42,738 nucleotides of DNA from a virus. Positions 17,259 through 25,344 of the stretch are shown here, piece after piece; the stretch's first letter is position 1; the number at the start of each line of letters is the position of its first letter. The position numbers were made by a program, and so were the translations under genes. The DNA lies in IMG/VR virus record IMGVR_UViG_3300010371_000055, positions 1 through 42,738 of that record; one strand, 5' to 3'. The notes beneath the pieces are model-generated. The model did no database searches, was not told the DNA's origin, and saw only the letters and a list, made by a program, of their open reading frames with translations.

Positions 17259-18540
17259 CTTTTCAGAGGCAACCGTACTCGTTTCCTGCAATCCCTTGTT
17301 CGTCTCCTTGGCCGAACGGTTGGCCCGCGACTTCAAGAAGGTGTACCTCCGTTGCCCGAGGGGAGGGAATTTCCCTGAGCTGACAAAGGGTATGGTGGGG
17401 CAAGGCTTGGAGAACGTCGAACTCGTTTGCTCGATCCCCGGCCCTCACTTCGAAGAAATTGACTTGTTTGTCTTCCCGGACTTGGGACAAGCCTGCGAAC
17501 AGATCGACTTAGAGGAAAGGGGGAAACGAGTCTGGGGGGCGCGTCATGGCGAGGATTTGGAGAACTACCGGGAACTGTGCAAAAATGAGATGGAGAAGCG
17601 CGGCCTCCCGGTCCAACCCTGGCGGAAGATCAAGGGCATTACAGCCCTCCGGTCCTGGCTCAAAGCCCACAAGGACCAGCATGTCAAAATCAACAAGTGG
17701 CGCGGCCTGACCGAATCGTTTTTCTCCCCACGATTCGAGGTGGTTGAAACGAAGTTGGACGACATCGAAAAGAAGCTCGGGGCTTTCAAGGAAACCCTGG
17801 ATTTCATCGTCGAGGACGATTTGCCCGACCGCATCGAAGTCGGCATCGACTCGTTCACGATAGACGGGGAATGGCCGAATAACACGTTGGTCGGAATCGA
17901 GGCGAAGGACATCGGATACGTCGGCCAGGTCAGGCCGTGCGACAAAATTCCCGAACCGATCTGCCGTTGGAATCAGAAGATGTCCGACTTCTTCGAGCGG
18001 CAGGGGTCGCGCTGCAACGTCTCCAACGAAATCCGAATCGGAGAAGACCAGGAACCTTACATGATCGACGCCACGATCCGGATGCCATCCCCCCCCGGAG
18101 AACTCTGGCAGGAGATGTGTTCCAACCTCTGCGAAATCTATTGGGAAGGAGCAAACGGCACTTTGGTCGAACCGAAGTTCCGGGGTAAATGGGGGGTGGA
18201 AGTCATCCTCAAATCCCCCTTCGCCCGCGAGAATCACTTGCCCGTCTTCGTCCCTGAGCAGTTCGACCCCTTCGTCAAGCTCTACAACTCGGTCACAATC
18301 GACGGTTGCCGGTATGTCCTTTCCCAAGGGGAGGACATGGAGGAAATAGGCTCGGTCATCGGTTGGGGGGGGTCCTTGGACGAAGCTGTTGCCCGAGTTC
18401 AGAAGGTCGGTGAGTCGGTTGAGGCTTACGGGGTGAAGTTCTCATTGGGATCGGTCGATCAGGTCAGGGCGCAGATCGAGGAAATGGATGACATAGGGCT
18501 CTCTGTTTTCGATATGGACAAGGAGAAGGAACCCGCCTAG
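17251..18540 (+). CDS. ATP-grasp domain protein
   Basis: 429 residues from ATG at 17251; an in-frame upstream extension to 17155 is possible but would overlap the small ORF more. After an N-terminal Rossmann-like region (TVLVSCNPLFVSLAERLARDFKKVY, quoted in part) comes QHVKINKWRG, the first lysine strand, then DFIVEDDLPD with the acidic nucleotide-binding stretch, RIEVGIDSFTIDGEW, and PYMIDATIRMPSPPGELW, which holds the late metal-binding acidic residues. This order fits ATP-grasp carboxylate-amine or peptide-type ligases. The substrate is unknown. It is coupled to the ejection-protein genes and sits before the tail fibre, an odd place for a biosynthetic ligase. A glycine-rich IGWGGSLDEAVARVQKVG near the end is like the GARS C-terminal domain. 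Confidence 0.75.
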   Translation: MTDFSEATVLVSCNPLFVSLAERLARDFKKVYLRCPRGGNFPELTKGMVGQGLENVELVCSIPGPHFEEIDLFVFPDLGQACEQIDLEERGKRVWGARHGEDLENYRELCKNEMEKRGLPVQPWRKIKGITALRSWLKAHKDQHVKINKWRGLTESFFSPRFEVVETKLDDIEKKLGAFKETLDFIVEDDLPDRIEVGIDSFTIDGEWPNNTLVGIEAKDIGYVGQVRPCDKIPEPICRWNQKMSDFFERQGSRCNVSNEIRIGEDQEPYMIDATIRMPSPPGELWQEMCSNLCEIYWEGANGTLVEPKFRGKWGVEVILKSPFARENHLPVFVPEQFDPFVKLYNSVTIDGCRYVLSQGEDMEEIGSVIGWGGSLDEAVARVQKVGESVEAYGVKFSLGSVDQVRAQIEEMDDIGLSVFDMDKEKEPA

Positions 18541-18582
18541 ACCCAACCCTATCAGGCGTCGCCGCCACCGACGCCGCCTGAA

Positions 18583-20199
18583 ATGATTACCAGCCAATCA
18601 GCCCGCACCGGCCCCTTCACTGTGACGGGGTTGCCGATTGTGATTCCGGTGTCTTTCCCTTTCCAGTTGGCGACTGATTTGCTCGTATTGGATATTGGGC
18701 CGTCCGGTTCGTTGTACGATCCCTACGTCACCCTTACGCTCAATTCGGACTACGTTGTGGCTGGAGGCGGGTACGACTCACAAAACAACATGGTCAACGG
18801 TTCGATCACGGTTCAGTCAGGCGGGTCGGGAAATGTCCAGTTGAACGATCAGATCGTCATCATTCGTAACGCACCGATCAACCAACTGACGAGCCTTTTG
18901 GCGACGGGACCGCTTACCCCGATGCTGATTGAGCAAGCCATCGACAAGCAGGCCACTCTTTCCCAGGACCTCAACATTGCAATCGGTCGTTCTATCCAGA
19001 TCCCGGCGTCCGAGAATCTGTCGATGCTTCTACCGCAAGCAAATGATCGGTCCTCGAAGTTGGTCGGGTTCGACTCGTCGGGGAATCTCCTTCTCTATTC
19101 GGCCAATTCCCTCGGTGGCAATGCGGTGGGGGTGACGAGCGTTGCCCTGAACGCGCCGGCCGCTTTCACAGTCACAGGAAGCCCGATCACGACAGCAGGG
19201 ACGTTGACCTTGTCGTATTCGGGGACGGCAATCCCGGTTACTGCGGGTGGAACAGGACGGACCTCTTGGGCGGTCAACGACATCCCCTACGCGAACACGA
19301 CTACCACTTGGTCGAATATAGGCTATGGGACGAACTCGGTTCTCATGTCGGGAGTTGGTTCTCCGTTCTGGGGGCAGACATTGCCGGGTGCGGTTCAGCA
19401 GAACATCACAGCCCTAAGCACCTCGGGAAACTTTCAGGTCCGTTCGCTCGGGGTCGGCGCAGCGCCCCCGAACACGAACGTCGGGACACTTTCATCCCAA
19501 GTCATCCTCCCCTACAACGACAACACGGTCGGGTACATCTGCGGAGCCCCGACCTACCGTTGGAGCAAGATGTACGTGGGTTCAGGCGGAATCTTCATCG
19601 GTGGGGACGGGACGAATCCTGACGGGGCGGTCATGTACACGACAGGGACGGCCCCCAACGAAGTCCTTCATCTCGGGCCGAACGCGAGCGGATCAGGTAC
19701 GGTCTCCATCGAGGCGGCGACTACCGTCAATGGTCTTCTCGCTGCGACGGGGGGCATCCGAGCGATGGCGAACACGACGCCTGCGGCGGTCGGAAATATC
19801 GGGCAGTACCTTTCAAACGAAGCCCCTGCTTCAGCCACAGCCCTCAGCAATAACACCTTCGTCAACGTCTTTGGAAATGCGGTCTCGGCAATCACGTTGA
19901 GCCCTGGGGATTGGGATGTCGGCGGCACGGCCTACATCCTCCCGAACGCGGCCACGTACACGAATGTAGCGGCCTGCCTTGTTCAGACGAACGGGGGATC
20001 GCTGCCGAACTACGCCGTGACCGGATTGACCTTGGCTGCAACGACAAGTAACCAGCAAATTGCCATGCCTCTGCCCGTATATCGGGTTTCGGTCAACGCG
20101 AACACCGCCCTTTACTTCAACATCTCCTTCCGCTTCAGCGCGGGCACAGCAACCGGGGGCGGTTACGCCTGGGCTCGCCGCAGCGCAAACGCAGGATAA
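18583..20199 (+). CDS. Tail fibre protein with head-binding N-terminus
   Basis: 538 residues. The N-terminus (FTVTGLPIVIPVSFPFQ, DLLVLDIG, LTLNSDYVVAGGGYDS, NDQIVIIRNAPINQ, IEQAIDKQATLSQDL, IGRSIQIP) is the adaptor domain shared by many podovirus tail fibres, analogous to the T7 gp17 N-terminal region that docks on the tail. A central repeat-type segment, GVTSVALNAPAAFTVTGSPI, and PVTAGGTGRTSW are standard fibre-shaft sequences. The C-terminal roughly 130 residues are beta-rich (LSPGDWDVGGTAYILPN) and probably bind the receptor. Start ATG at 18583. Confidence 0.85.
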   Translation: MITSQSARTGPFTVTGLPIVIPVSFPFQLATDLLVLDIGPSGSLYDPYVTLTLNSDYVVAGGGYDSQNNMVNGSITVQSGGSGNVQLNDQIVIIRNAPINQLTSLLATGPLTPMLIEQAIDKQATLSQDLNIAIGRSIQIPASENLSMLLPQANDRSSKLVGFDSSGNLLLYSANSLGGNAVGVTSVALNAPAAFTVTGSPITTAGTLTLSYSGTAIPVTAGGTGRTSWAVNDIPYANTTTTWSNIGYGTNSVLMSGVGSPFWGQTLPGAVQQNITALSTSGNFQVRSLGVGAAPPNTNVGTLSSQVILPYNDNTVGYICGAPTYRWSKMYVGSGGIFIGGDGTNPDGAVMYTTGTAPNEVLHLGPNASGSGTVSIEAATTVNGLLAATGGIRAMANTTPAAVGNIGQYLSNEAPASATALSNNTFVNVFGNAVSAITLSPGDWDVGGTAYILPNAATYTNVAACLVQTNGGSLPNYAVTGLTLAATTSNQQIAMPLPVYRVSVNANTALYFNISFRFSAGTATGGGYAWARRSANAG

Positions 20200-20204
20200 C
20201 AACT

Positions 20205-20570
20205 ATGGCAATCGGACAAACCACAGGCTTGAGCAACTCAGCCAAAACTCTCGTCATCCCCGGTCCGAACATGAGGCTCCTCTGCATCCAGAACAACGGG
20301 TCGGGATCGGTGCGCCTCAGTTTCGATGGAGGGACAGGATACACTCCTACGTCTCCGGGTGGAGGACCTCCTGGCGCAGGTACAAAAGGGACGAACCCAA
20401 CGGCAACCACGGGCTACCTCTTGGCTGGAAGCACGGAAGTCAACCTGACCTCTATGCCGCAGAACGCGGGTCTTCGCGCCCCTATCATCGGAATCCTGGC
20501 GAACGCCAACGCCTCGACCACGCTCGACTTCGTTTCCGACGATGTTGAGACAACTTTCCCCACTTCGTGA
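20205..20570 (+). CDS. Small virion-associated protein
   Basis: 121 residues, beta-rich and Gly/Asn/Thr-rich (LLCIQNNGSGSVRLSFDGG; TGYLLAGSTEVNLTSMPQ). 'R..l.iqN.g.....v.f.......G..L.ag......' is a pattern found in small phage fibre or head-decoration proteins. It lies between two fibre genes; the stop overlaps the GTG of the next gene (GTGA). It may be a fibre chaperone or tip protein; there is no firm family match. Confidence 0.5.
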   Translation: MAIGQTTGLSNSAKTLVIPGPNMRLLCIQNNGSGSVRLSFDGGTGYTPTSPGGGPPGAGTKGTNPTATTGYLLAGSTEVNLTSMPQNAGLRAPIIGILANANASTTLDFVSDDVETTFPTS

Positions 20571-21256
20571 ACTCCGCTCAGGGAGGCAACATCTTCTTCA
20601 AACCCGGTGGTTCTGGCGCTGCGGCAGGCACGGTCACAGGAACAGGGGTGGCGGCTCAGGTTGCTGTGTTCACGGCTGCGAACACAATCGCTGGGTACAC
20701 GAATTTCACTTCCGATTCGTCGGCCAATGTCAAAGTCAACAGTCTTGGGGTTGGGACGGCGGCAAGCGGAACGGCTGGACGAGCGGACTTTGGAACAACT
20801 TTTATCCTAACTAACGGGGTGTTTGGGGCCGGAGGCTCACAAGCTTTCGATTTCGGTGGAGGCACGACGAACTTTCACACCTCGATCAATCCGAGTGGCA
20901 ACAATTCATCCGATTGCGGCATCAACGGTTTCGCATGGCGTGATGGATACTTTGCCCGATCCATCGGCGTTGGGGTGGCGGCACCGGGAGTAACGGGTCA
21001 AATCAGCGCCGATTTCTACGCGGTTAAATCGGGTGCCAACCTGCTGGCCGGAACCGTGACCCTCGCAAATGGAGCGGCCACAATCACGAGCAATGCCATC
21101 ACCGCCAACACCGTGATCGCCTTCTCACTCAAGTCCTCTTCCGGGACGCCGAGCACCTATCAGCCCTTGGCGACAGTCTCAGCCAACAGCGCAGCCGTGA
21201 CCGGAGCCGCCACCGACAACTCGACGTACAATTGGGTCGGGTTTATCGTCAGCTAA
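20567..21256 (+). CDS. Second tail fibre-like protein
   Basis: 229 residues from GTG, overlapping the preceding stop. GTVTGTGVAAQVAVFTAANT and SLGVGTAASGTAGRADFG are fibre-shaft repeats; the phrase SLGVG.AAP recurs in the larger fibre at 18583. The C-terminus, GTVTLANGAATITSNAITAN to STYNWVGFIVS, is the 'G...v.....t.vt......' ending of many phage receptor-binding proteins. It lacks the tail-docking N-terminus, so it probably attaches to another fibre protein. Confidence 0.65.
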   Translation: MNSAQGGNIFFKPGGSGAAAGTVTGTGVAAQVAVFTAANTIAGYTNFTSDSSANVKVNSLGVGTAASGTAGRADFGTTFILTNGVFGAGGSQAFDFGGGTTNFHTSINPSGNNSSDCGINGFAWRDGYFARSIGVGVAAPGVTGQISADFYAVKSGANLLAGTVTLANGAATITSNAITANTVIAFSLKSSSGTPSTYQPLATVSANSAAVTGAATDNSTYNWVGFIVS

Positions 21257-21267
21257 GACGATTTCTT

Positions 21268-21468
21268 ATGAACACCGCATTGAATCCCAAGTTGGTCCAC
21301 TTCGCCTCCGACGCCGTCCAGATCCTAGGCATCCTCGGAACGGTCCTGTCCTTCCCCGGTATCTCGATCTTCGCCCCTTGGGCTGGGATCGCGGCCGGGG
21401 TCGCTACCGGAGTCGCCACCGTCATCAAGTCCCAGGTCGTCGGGAACGTCCCCGCCAAAACGCCATGA
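21268..21468 (+). CDS. Small membrane protein, possible holin
   Basis: 66 residues from ATG at 21268. AVQILGILGTVLSFPG and FAPWAGIAAGVATGVATVI form two closely spaced hydrophobic segments, followed by a short polar tail. Size, segments and position after the fibre genes fit a holin. The stop overlaps the start of the lipoprotein gene (ATGA). No named holin family was recognised. Confidence 0.5.
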   Translation: MNTALNPKLVHFASDAVQILGILGTVLSFPGISIFAPWAGIAAGVATGVATVIKSQVVGNVPAKTP

Positions 21469-21914
21469 ACAATCGAAATGTTTTTTCCGTCGTCGGCTGC
21501 CTTCTCGCTCTCTGCATCGGCTTCGGCGGGTGCGCCGGAATCACGATCAGCACGAATGACGGCATCGCCATCGCACAGCCTTTGGTGTCCGGGGGTCTGG
21601 CCCTGATTCTCCGCAACAACCCTTCGTACATCCCGATCGCCTCGAAGGTCGGGGCTGACTTGGCGGCCCTCAATTATTCAGACCTCACGCTTACCGGACT
21701 CAACGCCGCCGTGAATGCCGCCGTGACGAAAGAGGGGGGAGACGCCGCCTTGGGTGCCATCCTCGCTTCCTCGTTCGATGCGGGCCTCGCCGGCTACTTG
21801 GCCGCTGTGGCTGAATCGTCCCTTTCTAAAGATCCGAACGCCCAGGCCGTTCTACAGGCACTCGGCACCGCGATCACGAACGGGGCCTCAATCGCCCAGG
21901 CGAATCCAAAATGA
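21465..21914 (+). CDS. Putative lipoprotein in the lysis-like cluster
   Basis: 149 residues. The first 24 form a signal peptide with a lipobox: hydrophobic VVGCLLALCIGFGGCAG with Cys24 as the likely lipidated residue. The mature part is Ala-rich and helical (YSDLTLTGLNAAVNAAVTKE; QAVLQALGTAITNG). An outer-membrane lipoprotein next to holin-like genes suggests an outer-membrane spanin or similar lysis partner, and would point to a Gram-negative host. It is longer than most o-spanins and not proline-rich, so the role is only inferred. Confidence 0.55.
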   Translation: MNNRNVFSVVGCLLALCIGFGGCAGITISTNDGIAIAQPLVSGGLALILRNNPSYIPIASKVGADLAALNYSDLTLTGLNAAVNAAVTKEGGDAALGAILASSFDAGLAGYLAAVAESSLSKDPNAQAVLQALGTAITNGASIAQANPK

Positions 21915-22012
21915 ACTACCTGATTGACGCACTCGCCACAATCGGAGCCCTTTCGCTGCTTGGCTGCCTCTTCCTGATCTACGTGATGATCCGGTTCGGG
22001 AGGGAGGATTAA
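21911..22012 (+). CDS. Single-span membrane peptide
   Basis: 33 residues starting MNYLIDALATIGALSLLG, with one transmembrane helix and a short charged tail ending GREDD-like (FGRED). The ATG overlaps the lipoprotein stop (ATGA). Its coupling to the membrane-gene cluster suggests a lysis or envelope role. Too short for family assignment. Confidence 0.5.
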   Translation: MNYLIDALATIGALSLLGCLFLIYVMIRFGRED

Positions 22013-22122
22013 CGGTCTAAGGGGGGATGATCCCGCTCAACCGCCTCTTTCGTGAACTCGACCGCAACCTAAATCTAGGTCCTTATGCCTATTGTCCGAA
22101 GGTGAGCACCCTATCTAAAACC

Positions 22123-22368
22123 ATGAGCGAACAATCCGCCCAAGACGCCGTGGACAACGCCCGCCTAGAGCAATTGATTCGGGAGAACACGGAACTCACC
22201 AAATCCATGCACCGAGTGCTCATGGGGGAGCCCGAGTACAAAAGGCCCGGTATCGTCGAAATCGTTGACCGCCACGACAAACTTTTGACGAAAGGCGGGG
22301 GGGCCTTCTTCGCCTTTTACACCTTGTGGGAGATCATCAAGTACTTCCACCCCCGCTTCATGCCCTGA
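22123..22368 (+). CDS. Small coiled-coil and membrane protein
   Basis: 81 residues from ATG at 22123. The frame is open back to 22027, where ATG follows directly after AAGGGGGG, too close to serve well as a ribosome site. The N-terminal half is a charged helix (NARLEQLIRENTELTKSMHR); the C-terminus has one hydrophobic helix (AFFAFYTLWEIIKYFHP). This arrangement, cytoplasmic helix plus C-terminal membrane anchor, resembles XhlA-type lysis accessory proteins. It is the last late gene before the convergent junction. Confidence 0.5.
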   Translation: MSEQSAQDAVDNARLEQLIRENTELTKSMHRVLMGEPEYKRPGIVEIVDRHDKLLTKGGGAFFAFYTLWEIIKYFHPRFMP

Positions 22369-22503
22369 AATGACGAAGGCCGGGAGCGGACAAGGCTCGC
22401 CGGCCCTCTCAGGAAGAAGATTTATCACCGATACGCGGACGCCTCCGCTTCCCTGCGGCTGACCCTACTGGTTGGGTAGGAATTGGTCAAGTAGGGATTA
22501 ACC
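22369..22503. terminator. Convergent intergenic region with strong hairpin
   Basis: This is the junction where the late (plus) and early (minus) blocks meet. GGCCGG-GAGC (22378-22387) pairs with GCTC-(G)-CCGGCC (22395-22405). Smaller inverted repeats follow (CCTAC/GTAGG; TAGGG/CCCTA, the last touching the stop of the minus gene). There is no T-tract on either strand, so it is a likely but not classical two-way terminator. Confidence 0.45.
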
Positions 22504-22962
22504 CTATGCCAGGACCCGCGTTTCTCGCCACCCGCCAAGCCCGTCCCTAGAGGCCAAGTAGAACTTGATCCAGGGGTACATGCGAGCAGCCACTTTGAGT
22601 TTCACTTTCGCATCATCCCACACATAAGGGCCTTTCACCTCAAACGCCATCATCGACCACAGATCCGACCCATCCATTCCCTGAACCACGATGAAGTCAG
22701 GGCGGAAGGTGCAGCCGTTGGCGATTTGGAGGGTGATGGATTGGGAGAGGACGCGCTCGGGGCCGTAAACCGCGTTTAAACGCACCAGGAACGATTTCTC
22801 GGTCTTGTTGAGGCTAGGCCCTGTTTTCTGCCGGATAATCGACGGGAGGGCCTTTGCAGGCTCAGGAATGGGCAGTCCTGAGATTCCTGGGATCGGCTTG
22901 CCGTCGTTGGCCCGGATGCGGTGCCGAACAGCCGGCGAGATGTCCTCAAGTTTCCAGGCCAT
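22504..22962 (-). CDS. DUF1064-like PD-(D/E)XK endonuclease
   Basis: 152 residues. LNKTEKSFLVRLNA, then ITLQIANGCTFRPDFIVVQG (Asp89) and MMAFEVKGPYVWDDAKVK (Glu108, Lys110) give the D...ExK core, followed by KVAARMYPWIKFYLAS. This is the pattern of phage DUF1064-type nucleases, small endonucleases thought to act in recombination or as Holliday-junction-type resolvases. It is the last gene of the early operon. Its ATG overlaps the preceding gene's stop. With the exonuclease and annealing protein upstream it completes a recombination set. Confidence 0.75.
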   Translation of the reverse strand: MAWKLEDISPAVRHRIRANDGKPIPGISGLPIPEPAKALPSIIRQKTGPSLNKTEKSFLVRLNAVYGPERVLSQSITLQIANGCTFRPDFIVVQGMDGSDLWSMMAFEVKGPYVWDDAKVKLKVAARMYPWIKFYLASRDGLGGWRETRVLA

Positions 22963-23273
22963 CAGGAGTCCTTGAGCCGAAGCATGAACACCACCCGACC
23001 GTTCGACTCCGGCCTCTGGCTGCGCTTGTAGGCCCCGGTTCGGGCGATCTTGCCTTCCTTCAACAAGCTCCTAACTGCCGTTCCGATCACGTTGCGGCAG
23101 TTGGCCGGGATCAGGCTCAGGTCCATCTCGTCTATGTAGCAGGACCCTACTTGCTCCAAGTGGCCCAGGATCAGTTCTCTGGCTACGATGAACTCGGAAG
23201 GATGTTTGGAGCGGGCTTTGGCGGTCAAGCCGTCCAGCCTAAGATCAATTTGCTGTTCCGTGAGGGTTGTCAT
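22962..23273 (-). CDS. Winged-helix-like small protein
   Basis: 103 residues. Helices ARELILGHLEQVG and CRNVIGTAVRSLLKEGKI, then TGAYKRSQRPESNGRVVFML, give a helix-turn-helix followed by a two-stranded wing, as in winged-helix DNA-binding domains ('ig.avr.Llkeg.I.rtg..r....p...gr...v...'). It may be a small regulator or replication accessory. It overlaps the start of the next upstream gene by 29 bp. Confidence 0.5.
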   Translation of the reverse strand: MTTLTEQQIDLRLDGLTAKARSKHPSEFIVARELILGHLEQVGSCYIDEMDLSLIPANCRNVIGTAVRSLLKEGKIARTGAYKRSQRPESNGRVVFMLRLKDS

Positions 23274-23517
23274 TTTGTAATTCTAATTTCCTTCGGATTT
23301 CCTCGCACTCGGCGTTGCAGGTGGAGAGTTCGAGGCGGACGGCCCGCAGTTCTCGCTCCCGCTTTTCCGCCGCCTTGGTGAGTTTCGTAACCTCCTCGTT
23401 CAACCGCTTGAACTCCTCGTTTACGATCCGGACGCAGTTGACCGGCTTTCCGGAGTCCTTGTCGTCCACGGCGACGTAGCCTCGGGACAGCCAGGAGAGG
23501 GCTTGGGATGGGGTCAT
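23245..23517 (-). CDS. Coiled-coil small protein
   Basis: 90 residues starting MTPSQALSWLSRGYVAVDD, then a long coiled coil (NEEFKRLNEEVTKLTKAAEK and onwards) ending in a polar tail. No family was recognised. It overlaps the coiled-coil gene before it (ATGA). Confidence 0.6.
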   Translation of the reverse strand: MTPSQALSWLSRGYVAVDDKDSGKPVNCVRIVNEEFKRLNEEVTKLTKAAEKRERELRAVRLELSTCNAECEEIRRKLELQNDNPHGTAN

Positions 23518-24392
23518 TTCCTCGCCTCGTCCCCCTGCTTGGTCAGGTCGGCCACCTTTCGAGCCGCAACATTGTCCATGGCAAACAGTCGGCGTCGGAG
23601 ACCTGTGATTTGCGCTCCCGTGCTGGGCGCGAATTTGTCGCCCCATGCCAAATTCAGGGCCTCCAACAGTATCATAGCTTCAACAGCAATGGTAACAGCA
23701 ATGGTCCGAGCCTCCCCCAGCCGATCCCGTTCCTCGCGGGCCTCGTCGCGTTCCTGCTCCGCTGTCCCCGTCCTTGACTGCCAGTAGCTCACGCTCGCGA
23801 GGGCCTCCTTGCGTCCTTCTTGGACGCGCCGAACAAGGTCATGGATGCCGCAGGGTTCGCCAGAGGCCAGGGGGTAGATTTCGGAGATTTTGGAGAGGGT
23901 CTGCTGGATGGATTCGAGGTCGGCCACCTGGGGGCGCAGCGAGGCGAGTTCGATATGGGCGAGACGAGCATCCTCCCTTGTTCTCGATAATTCGCTGATG
24001 GCTTTATCGTGGGCGTCGACCCAGCCTTTTCGGTTTGCCGTCAAATGCGCCACCTCCTCCCGCAACCGGATGTGCTCTTCCGTCATCGCCGTCGCCTGCT
24101 CTGCCATCTTGGCGAGGTCGGAGCGGACCTGGGAGAGTTGGGGTTGGTGTGCCTTATCGCGGGGGGCGAGAGCTGAGTAGATGGCGCGTTGAAAATGCTC
24201 GGCAGTAAAGGCGAGAAGTGTGCCATCAAACTCATCGTTTTGCTGTTCGATTAGAAAACGGTGAGCCGCGTCCTTCGCCTCCTGCGACACCCCGGAGGTA
24301 GCCGGGGCGGAGGGGTGGGCGCGTTCGTGTTCTTCTCGGGTCTCGGCGTAGTTAGCCAGGACGATCTTCGGCTTGTCGGTCGGTTCGCTCAT
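23514..24392 (-). CDS. Coiled-coil protein
   Basis: 292 residues from ATG at 24392, which overlaps the preceding stop (ATGA). Residues about 90-230 are predicted coiled coil (EEHIRLREEVAHL; DKAISELSRTREDARLAH; AEQERDEAREERDRL). The C-terminus TGAQITGLRRRLFAM resembles the short helical ends of phage 'Ead/Ea22-like' early proteins, but the match is weak. No enzymatic motif. Confidence 0.6.
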   Translation of the reverse strand: MSEPTDKPKIVLANYAETREEHERAHPSAPATSGVSQEAKDAAHRFLIEQQNDEFDGTLLAFTAEHFQRAIYSALAPRDKAHQPQLSQVRSDLAKMAEQATAMTEEHIRLREEVAHLTANRKGWVDAHDKAISELSRTREDARLAHIELASLRPQVADLESIQQTLSKISEIYPLASGEPCGIHDLVRRVQEGRKEALASVSYWQSRTGTAEQERDEAREERDRLGEARTIAVTIAVEAMILLEALNLAWGDKFAPSTGAQITGLRRRLFAMDNVAARKVADLTKQGDEARK

Positions 24393-24673
24393 ATTTCCTT
24401 TCTCAATTCGGGAGTGTGGCGGGTCAGTCGGGCTTCGGCGCGTTGCAGCGATGCGGCCCACAGTCCGCGTTTGAAATCCTTGAAGTCTTCCGGGAAGTTG
24501 TTTGGCTGCCTGATGCGGTTCCACTCGGCGGAAATCAGGTCGAGCACATCAATGCCAGGGTTGGAAAGGGCGGTGCGGTAGCCACGCTGGAACCCATCGC
24601 TCCGATTCTCCGCTGCGTTTACCTTGTCGCTCTTCCCGTAGGACCATTTTGCGAGTTTTTCCGAAATGCTCAC
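24389..24673 (-). CDS. Hypothetical early protein
   Basis: 94 residues, mixed helical, with GFQRGYRTALSNPGIDVLD in the middle. It is coupled to both neighbours by ATGA overlaps. No function recognised. Confidence 0.6.
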   Translation of the reverse strand: MSISEKLAKWSYGKSDKVNAAENRSDGFQRGYRTALSNPGIDVLDLISAEWNRIRQPNNFPEDFKDFKRGLWAASLQRAEARLTRHTPELRKEI

Positions 24674-25128
24674 GTCTTTGTCTCCTCCTTCGGAAGCAGG
24701 GCGAGGGCGGCGCGGGCTACTTCGTGGGCCGACTTATAGGCATGGTCTTTAAGCAATTCGTCGATCAGTTTCAGCGCCTCCATGATCTTCGCCACGTCGG
24801 AGGCTTGGAGGGTGATGGTGGAAGAAGAGGCAGCGCCGGACCCTCCTAAGTTACCTTTCGGAGAAGCCCCCGTTGCCGTTTCCGGTGGGGATGCCTTTGT
24901 ACTCTCCGGCGCTGCCAAGTCGGGCGAGGGGAGCGGTTGCCAGTGGGAAGCATCGACGGCGTTTCCATCCCACCATTTTACCCCATTCCAATAGCCGACT
25001 ACCGGAGTCCAAAACTGCGTACCGTCTCGATGCATCCCTTCGCGGGAACGAAGGATGATTTTCTCTCCGTCCTTCGGAGCCGTCTCAATCGGCCTCCACC
25101 TGGCGCGTGATGATTCGGATGGGGTCAT
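24670..25128 (-). CDS. DUF551-like protein
   Basis: 152 residues from ATG at 25128. ARWRPIETAPKDGEKIILR, then YWNGVKWWDG and ASHWQPLPSP, is the DUF551 signature ('W.pi.tapkdg..il......W......p.hW.plP'), a small domain common in phage early regions and of unknown function. A Ser/Thr/Gly linker leads to a helical C-terminus (VAKIMEALKLIDELLKDHAY). The fusion of DUF551 with a helical tail is common in phages. Confidence 0.7.
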   Translation of the reverse strand: MTPSESSRARWRPIETAPKDGEKIILRSREGMHRDGTQFWTPVVGYWNGVKWWDGNAVDASHWQPLPSPDLAAPESTKASPPETATGASPKGNLGGSGAASSSTITLQASDVAKIMEALKLIDELLKDHAYKSAHEVARAALALLPKEETKT

Positions 25129-25328
25129 GGCGACTTCGGAGCGCAGCCTTCCGGCAGCATCGTTTCGTTCGGCACGTTCACCGATCCGTAAGAGGCGTCG
25201 CGGCAAATGTCGGTTGCTTCGGCCAGCGTGTAGCGTCCGGCCTTCCGGTGATCGTTCACGTAACCGCTTCGGTCTTCGCCCCAAAAGGCGCGATGTTCGT
25301 TGCTCCAGACTAGGTACATTTCTTCCAT
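25125..25328 (-). CDS. Small early protein
   Basis: 67 residues starting MEEMYLVWSNEHRAFWGED, with Arg-Tyr-Thr-Leu-Ala-Glu-Ala later ('gRYTLaEA..ic'). This pattern occurs in short phage proteins that accompany DUF551 genes. Function unknown. Confidence 0.6.
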   Translation of the reverse strand: MEEMYLVWSNEHRAFWGEDRSGYVNDHRKAGRYTLAEATDICRDASYGSVNVPNETMLPEGCAPKSP

Positions 25329-25344
25329 AAATTATCCCCGCTCC

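Noticed and set aside
18553-18580. Hairpin GGCGTCG/CGACGCC before the tail fibre gene as terminator
   Set aside because: A good stem but no T-tract, and it ends a few bases before the ATG; kept only as a possible mRNA structure.
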